Shown here: positions 35,182 to 44,168 of the stretch, piece by piece
How the letters are laid out: the number at the start of each line of letters is the position of its first letter
Position numbering within the stretch: position 1 is the stretch's first letter
Assembly: GCF_023073915.1 (NCBI RefSeq)
Contig: NZ_JADPKK010000022.1
Coordinates: forward strand, 434,001 to 498,000
Source: Bradyrhizobium sp. 149
GTDB lineage: Bacteria; Pseudomonadota; Alphaproteobacteria; Rhizobiales; Xanthobacteraceae
Length of the DNA stretch: 64,000 bases
Direction of reading: 5' to 3'
Program-made: the position numbers and the translations under genes
The notes under the pieces: model-generated
Told to the model about the DNA's origin: nothing
Seen by the model: the letters and a program-made list of their open reading frames with translations, nothing else
Database searches by the model: none

Positions 35182-36405
35182 ATGAGCGCGGTTCCATTGC
35201 GTAACAACAAGGCTGCGGCGTCGGCCGTCCGCAGCGTCACGGTTCTCGGCGCCACCGGATCGATCGGCGACAGCACGATGGATTTGCTGCGCGCCTCTCC
35301 CGAGCGCTACCGTGTCGAGGCGCTGACGGCGAACAGCAACGTCAAGGCGCTGGCAAAGCTCGCGAAGGAGTTTTCCGCGCGCTTCGTCGCGATCGCCGAC
35401 ACCTCCAAGCTTGCCGAGCTCAAGGCTGCACTCGCGGGCACCAGCACCGAATGCGGCGCCGGCGAAAGCGCGGTGATCGAGGCCGGCGCGCGTCCGGCCG
35501 ATTGGGTGATGGCCGCCGTGAGTGGCGCCGCCGGACTGAAGCCGGCGCTGGCGGCGGTGGATCGCGGCGCGCATGTCGCGCTCGCCAACAAGGAATGCCT
35601 CGTCTGCGCCGGCGATTTCTTCATGCAACGCGCCGCGAAGGCTGGCGCCTGCATCCTGCCGGCGGATTCCGAGCACAACGCGCTGTTCCAGGCGCTCGGC
35701 TCAGGCAATCGCGACGAGCTCGTCCGTGTCATCATCACGGCCTCCGGCGGCCCGTTCCGGACCTGGAAGCCTGCCGACATCGAGCAGGCGACACTCGAGC
35801 AAGCCCTGAAGCATCCGAACTGGAGCATGGGCCAGAAGATCACGATCGATTCCGCCTCGATGATGAACAAGGGACTCGAGGTGATCGAGGCCTCCTATCT
35901 GTTCGCGCTGAGCCCGGACGAGATCGACGTCCTCGTTCATCCGCAGTCGATCATCCACGGCATGGTTGAGTTCTCCGATCGCTCGGTCGTGGCCCAGCTC
36001 GGCTCACCCGACATGCGCACGCCGATCGCGCATTGCCTTGGCTGGCCCGACCGCATCAAGGGCCCGGCGGCCAAGCTCGACTTGGCGAAGATCGGGCAGC
36101 TGACCTTCGAAGCGCCGGATTTCGAGCGCTTCCCCGGGCTGCGCCTCGCCTTCGATGCGCTCCGGACCGGGAAGGGGGCGACCACTGTCTACAACGCCGC
36201 CAACGAGGTCGCGGTCGCCGCCTTCATCGCCGGCAAGATCCGGTTCGGCGCGATTGCCCGGCTGGTGGAAGCAACGCTGGACGATTGGATCCGCGGCGGG
36301 AACCAGGCTCCGCTGACGTCAGCCGACGATGCAATCTCTGTTGACCATGTTGCGCGAAATAGAGCTGCCGCCCTATTGCCTCAAATTGCCTTAAAGGCAT
36401 CCTAG
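35182..36405 (+). CDS. dxr: 1-deoxy-D-xylulose-5-phosphate reductoisomerase
   Basis: A 407-residue enzyme of the MEP isoprenoid pathway, making 2-C-methyl-erythritol 4-phosphate. The NADPH site is VLGATGSIGDSTMDL; metal and substrate motifs are LANKECLVCAG, PADSEHNALFQ and MNKGLEVIEA. The ATG at 35182 lies 4 bp after cdsA; the frame is open upstream inside cdsA but the family start is here. It supplies precursors that uppS elongates. Confidence 0.97.
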   Translation: MSAVPLRNNKAAASAVRSVTVLGATGSIGDSTMDLLRASPERYRVEALTANSNVKALAKLAKEFSARFVAIADTSKLAELKAALAGTSTECGAGESAVIEAGARPADWVMAAVSGAAGLKPALAAVDRGAHVALANKECLVCAGDFFMQRAAKAGACILPADSEHNALFQALGSGNRDELVRVIITASGGPFRTWKPADIEQATLEQALKHPNWSMGQKITIDSASMMNKGLEVIEASYLFALSPDEIDVLVHPQSIIHGMVEFSDRSVVAQLGSPDMRTPIAHCLGWPDRIKGPAAKLDLAKIGQLTFEAPDFERFPGLRLAFDALRTGKGATTVYNAANEVAVAAFIAGKIRFGAIARLVEATLDDWIRGGNQAPLTSADDAISVDHVARNRAAALLPQIALKAS

Positions 36406-36449
36406 ATGGTTCGGGGCCAGGGCCTTGCGGCGCTGGATGAGGGAATTCG

Positions 36450-37601
36450 ATGATCGACTTTTTCGTCCATAGTTTCAATACATTGAGCCATGGGCTCCTC
36501 GGCTACGCGGTTCCCTTCCTGTTCGTCCTGACCATTGTCGTGTTCTTCCATGAGCTCGGCCATTTCCTGGTCGCGCGCTGGGCGGGCGTTCGCGTGTTAA
36601 CTTTTTCGCTTGGTTTCGGACCTGAGCTGGTCGGTTTCAACGATCGCCATGGGACCCGCTGGAAGATCTCGGCGATCCCGCTCGGCGGCTACGTCAAGTT
36701 CTTCGGCGACGAGAGCGAGGCTTCGACCCCGTCGTCCGAGAAGCTCGCGGCCATGACGGCCGAGGAGCGCGCCGGCAGCTTCCACCACAAGAAAGTCGGC
36801 CCGCGCGCCGCCATCGTTGCCGCCGGACCGATCGCCAATTTCATCCTGGGAGCCCTGATCTTCGCCGGCATGGCGCTGTATTACGGCAAGCCGAGCACGA
36901 TCGCGCGCGTCGACGGTGTTGTCGCCGACGGCGCTGCAGCGGCAGCCGGCTTCAAGATCGGCGATGTCGTCGTCCAGATCGATGGCAAGCCGATCGAGAG
37001 CTTCGCCGACATGCAGCGCATGGTTGCGATGAATGCCGGTTCGCCGCTTGCCTTCCAGGTCAAGCGGGACGGCGCCATCGTGTCGCTGACCGCGACGCCG
37101 GCGCTGCTCGAGCGCAAGGATCCCTTCGGCAACAGCCACCGTCTCGGCGTGCTCGGCGTCGAACACAAGGCTCAGGCCGGTGAGGCCTCGACGTCGCCGG
37201 TCGGCGTCGGCGAAGCGCTCAAGATCGGGGTCGAGCAGGTCTGGTTCATCATCACCAGCACCTTCAAGTTCCTGGGCTCGCTGTTCGTCGGAAACGGCAA
37301 TCCGAACGAGGTCAGCGGCGTGCTCGGCATCGCCAAGATGTCGGGGCAGGCCGCCAGCGCCGGGTTCCAGTTCGTGATCAACCTCTGCGCGGTGCTGTCG
37401 GTGTCGATCGGCCTGTTGAATCTGTTCCCGATCCCGCTGCTCGACGGCGGTCACCTTATGTTCTATGCGGCGGAGGTCGCCCGCGGTCGGCCCTTGTCCG
37501 AGCGCACGCAGGAGATGGGGTTCCGAATCGGGCTCGGTTTGGTGCTGATGTTGATGGTGTTTGCGACCTATAACGACATCCTGCGGATGGCCGCATCCTG
37601 A
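36450..37601 (+). CDS. rseP: Site-2 protease RseP
   Basis: A 383-residue intramembrane zinc metalloprotease that cleaves anti-sigma factors and signal-peptide remnants. The zinc motif HELGH is near residue 34 in the first helix; one PDZ domain lies around residues 140-220 (VDGVVADGAAAAAGFKIGD); the C-terminal NLFPIPLLDGG supplies the third ligand. Lies 44 bp after dxr. Length is shorter than E. coli RseP because it has one PDZ domain, normal for alphaproteobacteria. Confidence 0.95.
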   Translation: MIDFFVHSFNTLSHGLLGYAVPFLFVLTIVVFFHELGHFLVARWAGVRVLTFSLGFGPELVGFNDRHGTRWKISAIPLGGYVKFFGDESEASTPSSEKLAAMTAEERAGSFHHKKVGPRAAIVAAGPIANFILGALIFAGMALYYGKPSTIARVDGVVADGAAAAAGFKIGDVVVQIDGKPIESFADMQRMVAMNAGSPLAFQVKRDGAIVSLTATPALLERKDPFGNSHRLGVLGVEHKAQAGEASTSPVGVGEALKIGVEQVWFIITSTFKFLGSLFVGNGNPNEVSGVLGIAKMSGQAASAGFQFVINLCAVLSVSIGLLNLFPIPLLDGGHLMFYAAEVARGRPLSERTQEMGFRIGLGLVLMLMVFATYNDILRMAAS

Positions 37602-37616
37602 TAGGGGCTTTTTTGT

Positions 37617-37649
37617 GACGTTGCCCTGGCGTTGCTCTTGGGCAACGTC
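37617..37649. other. Stem-loop between rseP and bamA
   Basis: GACGTTGCCC pairs with GGGCAACGTC over a 13-base loop, 15 bp after the rseP stop. No T-run follows, so it is not a standard terminator; it could be an RNA-processing or mRNA-stability element between the two envelope genes. Confidence 0.5.
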
Positions 37650-37788
37650 TTGGAATGAAAATGAAATTACGGCGCGCTCGGCCGTTTGCGGCGTCGGTGA
37701 AATTGTCTACAAGCGGCCTGAACTTGGGGAATCTCCAGACCGGCTTTGGGGTTGGGTCTGGTACGGAATGATAAGGGCGCGTTGCGCG

Positions 37789-40323
37789 ATGAAGTTTGGA
37801 CTGCGACTCCGGGGGGGCTTGCTCGCAACCCTGATCATGTTCGGCGCGCCGGTGCTTGCCCCGGTTGGGGCTGCTTTTGTGTCTTCGTCTGCGCTTGCTC
37901 AGACCGTGCAGTCGATTTCCGTCGAAGGAAATCGCCGGGTCGAGGTGGAGACGATCCGCTCCTACTTCAAGCCGGGTCCGGGCGGTCGCCTGGATCAAGG
38001 CGCCATCGACGACGGCCTCAAGGCGTTGATCGAGACCGGCCTGTTCCAGGACGTCAGGATCAACCGCGGCCCCGGTGGCCAGATCGTCGTCTCCGTGGTT
38101 GAAAACCCGGTGATCGGCCGCATTGCCTTCGAGGGCAACAAGAAGATCAAGGACGAGCAACTCACCGGCGAAGTCCAGTCCAAGGCACGCGGCACCTTTT
38201 CCCGCGCCATGGTGCAGTCCGACACGCTGCGAATCGCCGAAATCTATCGCCGCTCCGGCCGCTACGACGTCCGCGTCACACCTGAGGTCATCGAGCAGCC
38301 GAACAACCGCGTCGATCTGATCTTCACGGTCGAAGAGGGCGCCAAGACCGGCGTCAAGTCGATCGAATTCGTCGGCAACAGCGCGTTCTCGTCGTACCGC
38401 CTGCGCGACGTCATCAAAACGCACGAATCGAACCTGCTGAGCTTCCTCGCCAGCAGCGACATCTACGATCCCGATCGAGTCGAAGCCGACCGCGACCTGA
38501 TCCGCCGCTTCTATCTCAAGAACGGTTTCGCCGACGTCCAGGTCGTGGCCGCGCTCACCGAATATGATCCGGAGAAGAAGGGCTTCAACGTCACCTTCAA
38601 GATCGAGGAAGGCTCGCAATACCGCGTCGGTTCGATCGACTTCCGCTCCAGCATTCCGAACTTCGATCCCACCTCGATGCGCAACTATTCGCGCGTCAAT
38701 GTCGGTTCGCTCTACAACGTCGAATCGGTCGAGAAATCGGTCGAGGAGATGCAGATCGAGGCCTCGCGCCGCGGTTATGCCTTCGCCGTGGTCCGTCCCG
38801 GCGGCGACCGCAACTTCGAGGCGCACACCGTGTCGGTCGTGTTCAACATCGACGAGGGCCCGCGCACCTATATCGAGCGTATCAACCTGCGCGGCAACAG
38901 CCGCACGCGTGACTACGTGATTCGTCGCGAGTTCGACGTCTCCGAGGGCGATGCCTACAACCGCGCGCTGGTCGACCGTGCCGAGCGCCGCTTGAAGAAC
39001 CTCGACTATTTCAAGAGCGTGAAGATCACGACCGAGCCCGGCTCGTCGAGCGACCGCGTGATCCTGCTCGTGGACATGGAAGAGAAATCGACCGGCGACT
39101 TCTCGGTCTCGGGTGGTTATTCCACCACCGACGGCGCGCTGGCCGAAGTCTCGGTCTCCGAACGCAATTTGCTCGGCCGCGGCCTGTTCGCCAAGGCGGC
39201 GGTGACCTACGGCCAGTATGCCCGCGGCTACTCGCTGTCGTTCGTCGAACCCTATCTGCTCGACTACCGGGTCGCGCTGGGTCTCGACCTCTATCAGCGT
39301 GAGCAGAGGTCCAACAGCTACATCTCCTACGGCACCAAGACGCTCGGCTTCTCGCCGCGCCTCGGTTTCTCGCTGCGTGAAGATCTGTCGCTGCAGGTGC
39401 GCTACTCGATCTACCAGCAGCAAATCACGCTGCCCTCTTACCTGTCGAACTGTAATAACGTCATCGGCTCGGCGGCTTTCAATCCGAGCCCGGCGTTCGC
39501 CAATGCCAATGGTCTGGACCTGAGCTCGACGAACGGCCTCGGCTGCTACAGCGACGGTGAAGCCTCGCTGCCGGTGCGCAAGGAGCTTGCCAACGGCAAG
39601 ACCCTGACCTCGGCGCTTGGCTATACGCTGACCTACAACACGCTCGACAACAACAAGAACCCCACCGATGGTCTGCTCGTCGATTTCCGGCAGGATTTCG
39701 CCGGGGTCGGCGGCGACGTCTCCTATCTGAAGACCGTCGTCGACGCGAAGTACTACACACCGCTGGTGTCCGATATCGTGGGCCTCGCCCGCGTCCAGGG
39801 CGGCATGCTCAACAAGATCGGCAGCCAGGATCTGCGCATGCTCGATCACTTCCAGATGGGCCCGAACCTCGTCCGCGGCTTTGCCCCGAACGGCATCGGC
39901 CCGCGCGATTTGAATCCCTTTGGCACGCAGGACGCGCTTGGCGGCACCAAATATTGGGGTGCTTCGCTCGAATTGCAGATGCCGTTCTGGTTCCTGCCGA
40001 AGGAAGTGGGTCTGAAGGGCGCCGTCTACGCCGACGCCGGCGGGCTGTTCGACTATCAGGGTCCGACGACGTGGTCGGCGACCAACGAGCTGACCACGAC
40101 CAGGAATTCGAGCTGCACGCCATCGACCGTCAATCCAGCCACCGCTGGAACCTGTACCGGCCTGGTGTATGACAACGGCAATGCCGTCCGTTCGTCGGTC
40201 GGCGTCGGCCTGATCTGGGCTTCGCCGTTCGGTCCGTTGCGCTTCGACTACGCCGTGCCGCTCACCAAGGGCAAGTACGACCGTACGCAGGAGTTCCGGT
40301 TCGGCGGCGGCACCTCTTTCTAA
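37789..40323 (+). CDS. bamA: Outer-membrane protein assembly factor BamA
   Basis: About 844 residues: signal peptide ending SSALAQ, five POTRA domains (VQSISVEGNRRVEVETI; IGRIAFEGNKKIKDEQL; VKSIEFVGNSAFSSYRL; then two more) and a 16-stranded Omp85 barrel from about residue 440. Two Cys-pair extracellular loops (near residues 560-590 and 770-790) are visible. It ends in Phe, as needed for barrel insertion. An ATG at 37768 is an alternative start. It inserts beta-barrel proteins, such as the porin and TonB receptor in this window. Confidence 0.95.
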   Translation: MKFGLRLRGGLLATLIMFGAPVLAPVGAAFVSSSALAQTVQSISVEGNRRVEVETIRSYFKPGPGGRLDQGAIDDGLKALIETGLFQDVRINRGPGGQIVVSVVENPVIGRIAFEGNKKIKDEQLTGEVQSKARGTFSRAMVQSDTLRIAEIYRRSGRYDVRVTPEVIEQPNNRVDLIFTVEEGAKTGVKSIEFVGNSAFSSYRLRDVIKTHESNLLSFLASSDIYDPDRVEADRDLIRRFYLKNGFADVQVVAALTEYDPEKKGFNVTFKIEEGSQYRVGSIDFRSSIPNFDPTSMRNYSRVNVGSLYNVESVEKSVEEMQIEASRRGYAFAVVRPGGDRNFEAHTVSVVFNIDEGPRTYIERINLRGNSRTRDYVIRREFDVSEGDAYNRALVDRAERRLKNLDYFKSVKITTEPGSSSDRVILLVDMEEKSTGDFSVSGGYSTTDGALAEVSVSERNLLGRGLFAKAAVTYGQYARGYSLSFVEPYLLDYRVALGLDLYQREQRSNSYISYGTKTLGFSPRLGFSLREDLSLQVRYSIYQQQITLPSYLSNCNNVIGSAAFNPSPAFANANGLDLSSTNGLGCYSDGEASLPVRKELANGKTLTSALGYTLTYNTLDNNKNPTDGLLVDFRQDFAGVGGDVSYLKTVVDAKYYTPLVSDIVGLARVQGGMLNKIGSQDLRMLDHFQMGPNLVRGFAPNGIGPRDLNPFGTQDALGGTKYWGASLELQMPFWFLPKEVGLKGAVYADAGGLFDYQGPTTWSATNELTTTRNSSCTPSTVNPATAGTCTGLVYDNGNAVRSSVGVGLIWASPFGPLRFDYAVPLTKGKYDRTQEFRFGGGTSF

Positions 40324-40448
40324 GTCGATCACAACGGCACGACCCGGATCACAGCAGCCGGTTTCCCAAAGGGATCGTGCCAATCCAGGAGATGAGGCAT
40401 GATGCGGCTTGGCCGCTTCATGCCGAAGCCGGACCGCAACGGGGTGGA

Positions 40449-41516
40449 ATGGCGCAGCCGACCTTCTTTACACAGCCGCCCGCCTCAGCGCTGGCTGACA
40501 TTGCTGCGCTGACCGAGGCGGAGCTGGTCGATCCCGCCAGGGGCGGCCACATCATCACGGGTCTGGCTTCGCTCGACGAAGCCGGCCCGATGCACCTGAC
40601 GTTCTTCGACAATCTCAAATATGCCGACGAGCTCAAGGCAACCAAGGCCGGGGCGTGTCTGGTCAGCCCACGCTTCGAGGCCCGGGTGCCCGCGCATGTT
40701 GCCGTGCTGCGGGCGACGCAGCCCTTCCGCGCCTTCGTCAGGATCGCGCGGGAATGGCATGGCGATGCCCTCCGGCCGCAATCCTGGACCGGCAACGATG
40801 GCATCGCGCCGTCCGCGATCATCGACCCCACGGCCAGGCTCGAGGACGGCGTGATCGTCGATCCCTTGGCCGTGATCGGCCCCGACGTGGAGATCGGCAG
40901 CGGCACGGTGGTGGGTGTGGGGGCCGTGATCGGCCCCGGCGTCAAGATCGGCCGGGACTGCAATGTCGGCGCGCGCACCGCCATCCAGTGCGCCCTGATC
41001 GGCAACGACGTGCTGATCCACCCCGGCTGCTCGATCGGCCAGGACGGCTACGGCTTCATCTTCTTCGGGCCCGAGGGCCATCTGAAGGTGCCCCAGACCG
41101 GCCGCGTGCTGATCCAGAACAATGTGGAGGTCGGCGCCGGCACCACCATTGATCGCGGATCCCTGCGCGACACCGTGATCGGGGAGGGGACCAAAATCGA
41201 CAATCAGGTCCAGATCGGCCACAATGTGACTATCGGCCGGCACTGCCTGCTGGCAGCCCAGATCGGCCTTGCCGGCAGCCTGACCCTCGGCGACAACGTG
41301 GCGCTGGGAGCGAAGGTGGGTATCAACAATCACGTCAAGATCGGGGATGGAGCTCAGGTGACTGCCATGAGTGGCGTCAAGGACGACGTCCCTCCCAACG
41401 GACGTTGGGGTGGCTTTTTTGCCAAGCCGACCAGGCAGTGGTTCAAGGAAATTTTGGCGGTGGAGCGCCTGGCGCGCGACAGCAAGGCCGATCCGAAGCA
41501 GGAGGAACGGGAGTGA
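40449..41516 (+). CDS. lpxD: UDP-3-O-acylglucosamine N-acyltransferase
   Basis: A 355-residue acyltransferase of lipid A synthesis, adding the second acyl chain from acyl-ACP. An N-terminal uridine-binding domain is followed by a left-handed beta-helix of hexapeptide repeats from about residue 110. The catalytic His is in VQIGHNVTIG. The start at 40449 (MAQPTF) is chosen over a GTG at 40377 because it follows GGGGTGG. No skp gene lies between bamA and lpxD. Stop overlaps the fabZ start. Confidence 0.95.
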   Translation: MAQPTFFTQPPASALADIAALTEAELVDPARGGHIITGLASLDEAGPMHLTFFDNLKYADELKATKAGACLVSPRFEARVPAHVAVLRATQPFRAFVRIAREWHGDALRPQSWTGNDGIAPSAIIDPTARLEDGVIVDPLAVIGPDVEIGSGTVVGVGAVIGPGVKIGRDCNVGARTAIQCALIGNDVLIHPGCSIGQDGYGFIFFGPEGHLKVPQTGRVLIQNNVEVGAGTTIDRGSLRDTVIGEGTKIDNQVQIGHNVTIGRHCLLAAQIGLAGSLTLGDNVALGAKVGINNHVKIGDGAQVTAMSGVKDDVPPNGRWGGFFAKPTRQWFKEILAVERLARDSKADPKQEERE

Positions 41517-41974
41517 CGGACGAAGCACCGGTCAGGTTCGAGCTTGTGGACATCAACATGATCCTGCAAACGCTCCCGCACCGTTTTCCGATGCTGCTGA
41601 TTGATCGCGTGATCAACATCCGCACCGATTACAGCGGCATCGGCATCAAGAACGTCACCTTCAACGAACCGGCATTCCAGGGCCACTTTCCCGATCGCCC
41701 GGTCTATCCCGGCGTCATGATGATCGAGGCGATGGCGCAGACTGCCGGTGTGATCGGCATCAAGTCGGTCGAGGGCACCGAGAAGCCGCGCGCGGTCTAT
41801 TTCCTGACCATCGACAAGTGCAAGTTCCGCAAGCCGGTGCTGCCCGGCGATACCATCGAATATCACATGCGCTCAATCGGCCGCCGCAAGGCGATGTGGT
41901 GGTTTCACGGCGATGCCAAGGTCAACGGCCAGGTGGTTGCGGAGGCGGACGTCGGCGCCATGCTGACCGACTGA
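41513..41974 (+). CDS. fabZ: 3-hydroxyacyl-ACP dehydratase FabZ
   Basis: A 153-residue hot-dog-fold dehydratase of fatty acid synthesis. The active-site His is in FQGHFPDRPVYPGV and the Glu in MMIEAMAQTAG. A GTG start at 41513 overlaps the lpxD stop codon and has a GGAGGA site; an internal ATG at 41558 (MILQTLPHRF) is an alternative. It consumes 3-hydroxyacyl-ACP that lpxA and lpxD also use, so shared transcription is sensible. Confidence 0.95.
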   Translation: MTDEAPVRFELVDINMILQTLPHRFPMLLIDRVINIRTDYSGIGIKNVTFNEPAFQGHFPDRPVYPGVMMIEAMAQTAGVIGIKSVEGTEKPRAVYFLTIDKCKFRKPVLPGDTIEYHMRSIGRRKAMWWFHGDAKVNGQVVAEADVGAMLTD

Positions 41975-41980
41975 GCGGGA

Positions 41981-42376
41981 TCAACTTCTCTGGATACGCT
42001 CGCGTGCAGGACACGCGTACCGGCCGCCGCTGACCTCGCGCTTGATGTTCTGGTTGAAGAACTGGCCCATGGACGGTGCGCCCAGCAGGCGCTCGACCGT
42101 GTCGATTGGCACGCCGCAATAGCGGTCATAAACGCCGTCCACAGCCACGATGAGGGTCTGCTGCGTACGGTCGTAACAGACCCGTTGCAGCACCGTGCTG
42201 CGGCTGATGTCGCGGCATTCGAATGTCGCGAGGTCGATGGGGCGGCGTTCGCCGGTCTCGATCGTCTCGGAGACGATCGGTGCGGCGGCGAGCTGTGCGA
42301 GCAGAAGTGCGAGGGCCCTGACCACGATACCTGAGCTCCGCGTGAACTTGTTGATGAGCCGGGAGGGCTGCCTCAT
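41981..42376 (-). CDS. Exported KTSC-domain protein, antisense within the lpx block
   Basis: About 131 residues with an N-terminal hydrophobic signal (IVVRALALLLAQLAAAP). The mature part has a KTSC-like segment: VCYDRTQQTLIVAVDG, VYDRYCGVPIDTVERLL and GAPSMGQFFNQNIK. Four cysteines could form disulphides. KTSC domains have no settled function. It lies on the opposite strand between fabZ and lpxA, breaking the otherwise uniform direction. A start at 42403 is possible. Ends 7 bp past the fabZ stop. Confidence 0.7.
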   Translation of the reverse strand: MRQPSRLINKFTRSSGIVVRALALLLAQLAAAPIVSETIETGERRPIDLATFECRDISRSTVLQRVCYDRTQQTLIVAVDGVYDRYCGVPIDTVERLLGAPSMGQFFNQNIKREVSGGRYACPARERIQRS

Positions 42377-42499
42377 CCGGCACTTGAAACACGGCGAGAT
42401 CATACGTCACTGGACAGATCGGGCATAGTCGCGCTAACCAGCGGAAAACCGAATGACTTCAACGCATAACCAGCCCTTCTTGACGAGTTAGATTGCTTG

Positions 42500-43291
42500 A
42501 TGAGCAAGATTGATCCCACCGCACGGGTCGAGGGCGGCGCCGTGATCGGCGAGGGCACCGAGATCGGACCCTATTGCATCATCGGCGCCAATGTCGTGAT
42601 CGGCGCGAACTGCAAGCTGATCGGACACGTGCATATCACCGCGCAAACCACGATCGGTGACGATTGCACCATCTATCCGTTCGCCTCGCTCGGCACGCCG
42701 CCGCAATCGCTCAGCTATCGCGGCGAATTGACGAAGCTCAAGATCGGCTCGGGCTGCACTATCCGCGAATCCGTGACCATGAACGCCGGCACGGTCGCCG
42801 GCGGAGGCATCACAGAGGTCGGCGACCGCAACTACTTCATGAACTGCAGCCATGTCGGCCATGACTGCCATGTCGGCAATGACGTGATCTTCGCGACCTC
42901 GGCCACGCTCGGCGGTCACTGCGAAATTGGTGATTTCGTCTTCATTGGCGGTCTGTCCGCGGTGCACCAGTTTACCCGCATCGGTCCGCAGGTGATGGTC
43001 GGCGGCGTGTGCGGCGTGCGCGACGACGTCATTCCGTTCGGCCTCGTCAACGGCCAGTATGCTGTGCTCGAAGGCCTCAACCTGATCGGCATGAAGCGGC
43101 GCAAGTTCACCAAGCAGCGGCTTGCGACCGTGCGCGCGTTTTACCAGAAACTCTTCCATGGTCCCGGCACCTTTGCCGAACGCCTGGAGGCGGCGCGGCC
43201 GCTCGCCGGTGAAGATCCGGCGATCGCCGAAATCCTCGACTTCATCGGCAAGGGCAAGCGTCCGCTGTGTCTTCCCGCCATCGCGAAGTGA
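42500..43291 (+). CDS. lpxA: UDP-GlcNAc 3-O-acyltransferase LpxA
   Basis: A 263-residue trimeric left-handed beta-helix enzyme, the first step of lipid A synthesis. Hexapeptide repeats begin at KIDPTARVEGG; the catalytic His is in NCSHVGHDCHVG. C-terminal helices (KRRKFTKQRLATVRAFYQK) complete it. The ATG at 42500 directly follows an in-frame TTG. Ends 8 bp before lpxI. Confidence 0.96.
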   Translation: MSKIDPTARVEGGAVIGEGTEIGPYCIIGANVVIGANCKLIGHVHITAQTTIGDDCTIYPFASLGTPPQSLSYRGELTKLKIGSGCTIRESVTMNAGTVAGGGITEVGDRNYFMNCSHVGHDCHVGNDVIFATSATLGGHCEIGDFVFIGGLSAVHQFTRIGPQVMVGGVCGVRDDVIPFGLVNGQYAVLEGLNLIGMKRRKFTKQRLATVRAFYQKLFHGPGTFAERLEAARPLAGEDPAIAEILDFIGKGKRPLCLPAIAK

Positions 43292-43298
43292 TGATGGG

Positions 43299-44168
43299 AT
43301 GGCCGCAAGCATGACATCGGCGGCTTCGGAAATTTCATCGCCGGTCGGCGTGGTCGCAGGCGGCGGCGCGATGCCGTTCGCGGTCGCCGACTCGCTGTCC
43401 GCCCGCGGCATCACGCCGGTGCTGTTTCCCCTTCGCGGGGCCTGCGATCCGGCGCGGGTGGAAAAATTTCGCCATCGCTGGATCTCGGTCGGCCAGCTCG
43501 GCCGCGCCATGCGGCTGTTTCGCGAGGAGGGCTGCCGCGACCTGATCTTCATCGGCACGCTGGTACGGCCTTCGCTCTCGGAGGTCCGGGTTGACTTCAC
43601 GACGCTTCGGCTGCTCGGCAATGTCATCCGCGCCTTCCGCGGCGGCGACGATCATTTGCTGTCCGGCGTCGGGCGTATTCTCGAGCAGGGCGGCTTTCGC
43701 ATGGTCGGGATCAAGGATGTCGCGCCCGACCTCTTGATGCCCGAGGGCTGCATCAGCCGCGCCTGGCCGAGCGACACCGGCAAGACCGACATCGAGCGCG
43801 GACGCGCGGTGCTGACCGCGCTCGGTCCGTTCGACATCGGCCAGGCCGCGGTCGTGATCGACGGCCATGTGGTGGCGGTCGAGGATATCGAGGGCACCGA
43901 TGCGCTGCTCGCGCGCGTGGCACGGCTGCGCGAAGAGGGTCGCATCCGCGCCGCCACCGGGCGCGGCGTGCTGGTGAAGGTCCCAAAAAGCGGGCAGGAT
44001 TTGCGCTTCGACCTGCCGACGATCGGCCCGCGCACCCTCGAGGGCGTCGCCGCAGCAGGGCTGGCCGGCATCGCCGTCGTCGCCGGCAACACCATCGCCG
44101 CCGAGCCGCAGGCGATGATCGCGCTCGCCGACGCCAAATATCTCTTCGTCATCGGCCTGCCGGCGTGA
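43299..44168 (+). CDS. lpxI: UDP-2,3-diacylglucosamine pyrophosphatase LpxI
   Basis: A 289-residue enzyme that hydrolyses UDP-2,3-diacylglucosamine to lipid X. It replaces LpxH in alphaproteobacteria. The N-terminal domain starts PVGVVAGGGAMPFAVADS; the C-terminal domain (LGPFDIGQAAVVIDG, VLVKVPKSGQDLRFDLPTIG) has the DUF1009 catalytic region. A start at 43311 is possible. The stop overlaps the lpxB start (TGATG). Confidence 0.94.
   Translation: MAASMTSAASEISSPVGVVAGGGAMPFAVADSLSARGITPVLFPLRGACDPARVEKFRHRWISVGQLGRAMRLFREEGCRDLIFIGTLVRPSLSEVRVDFTTLRLLGNVIRAFRGGDDHLLSGVGRILEQGGFRMVGIKDVAPDLLMPEGCISRAWPSDTGKTDIERGRAVLTALGPFDIGQAAVVIDGHVVAVEDIEGTDALLARVARLREEGRIRAATGRGVLVKVPKSGQDLRFDLPTIGPRTLEGVAAAGLAGIAVVAGNTIAAEPQAMIALADAKYLFVIGLPA

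Noticed and set aside
37456..40383. A 975-codon open frame on the minus strand opposite bamA
   Set aside because: It is the antisense of a well-supported gene; long open frames of this kind are expected in high-GC DNA, and its translation has no recognisable motif.
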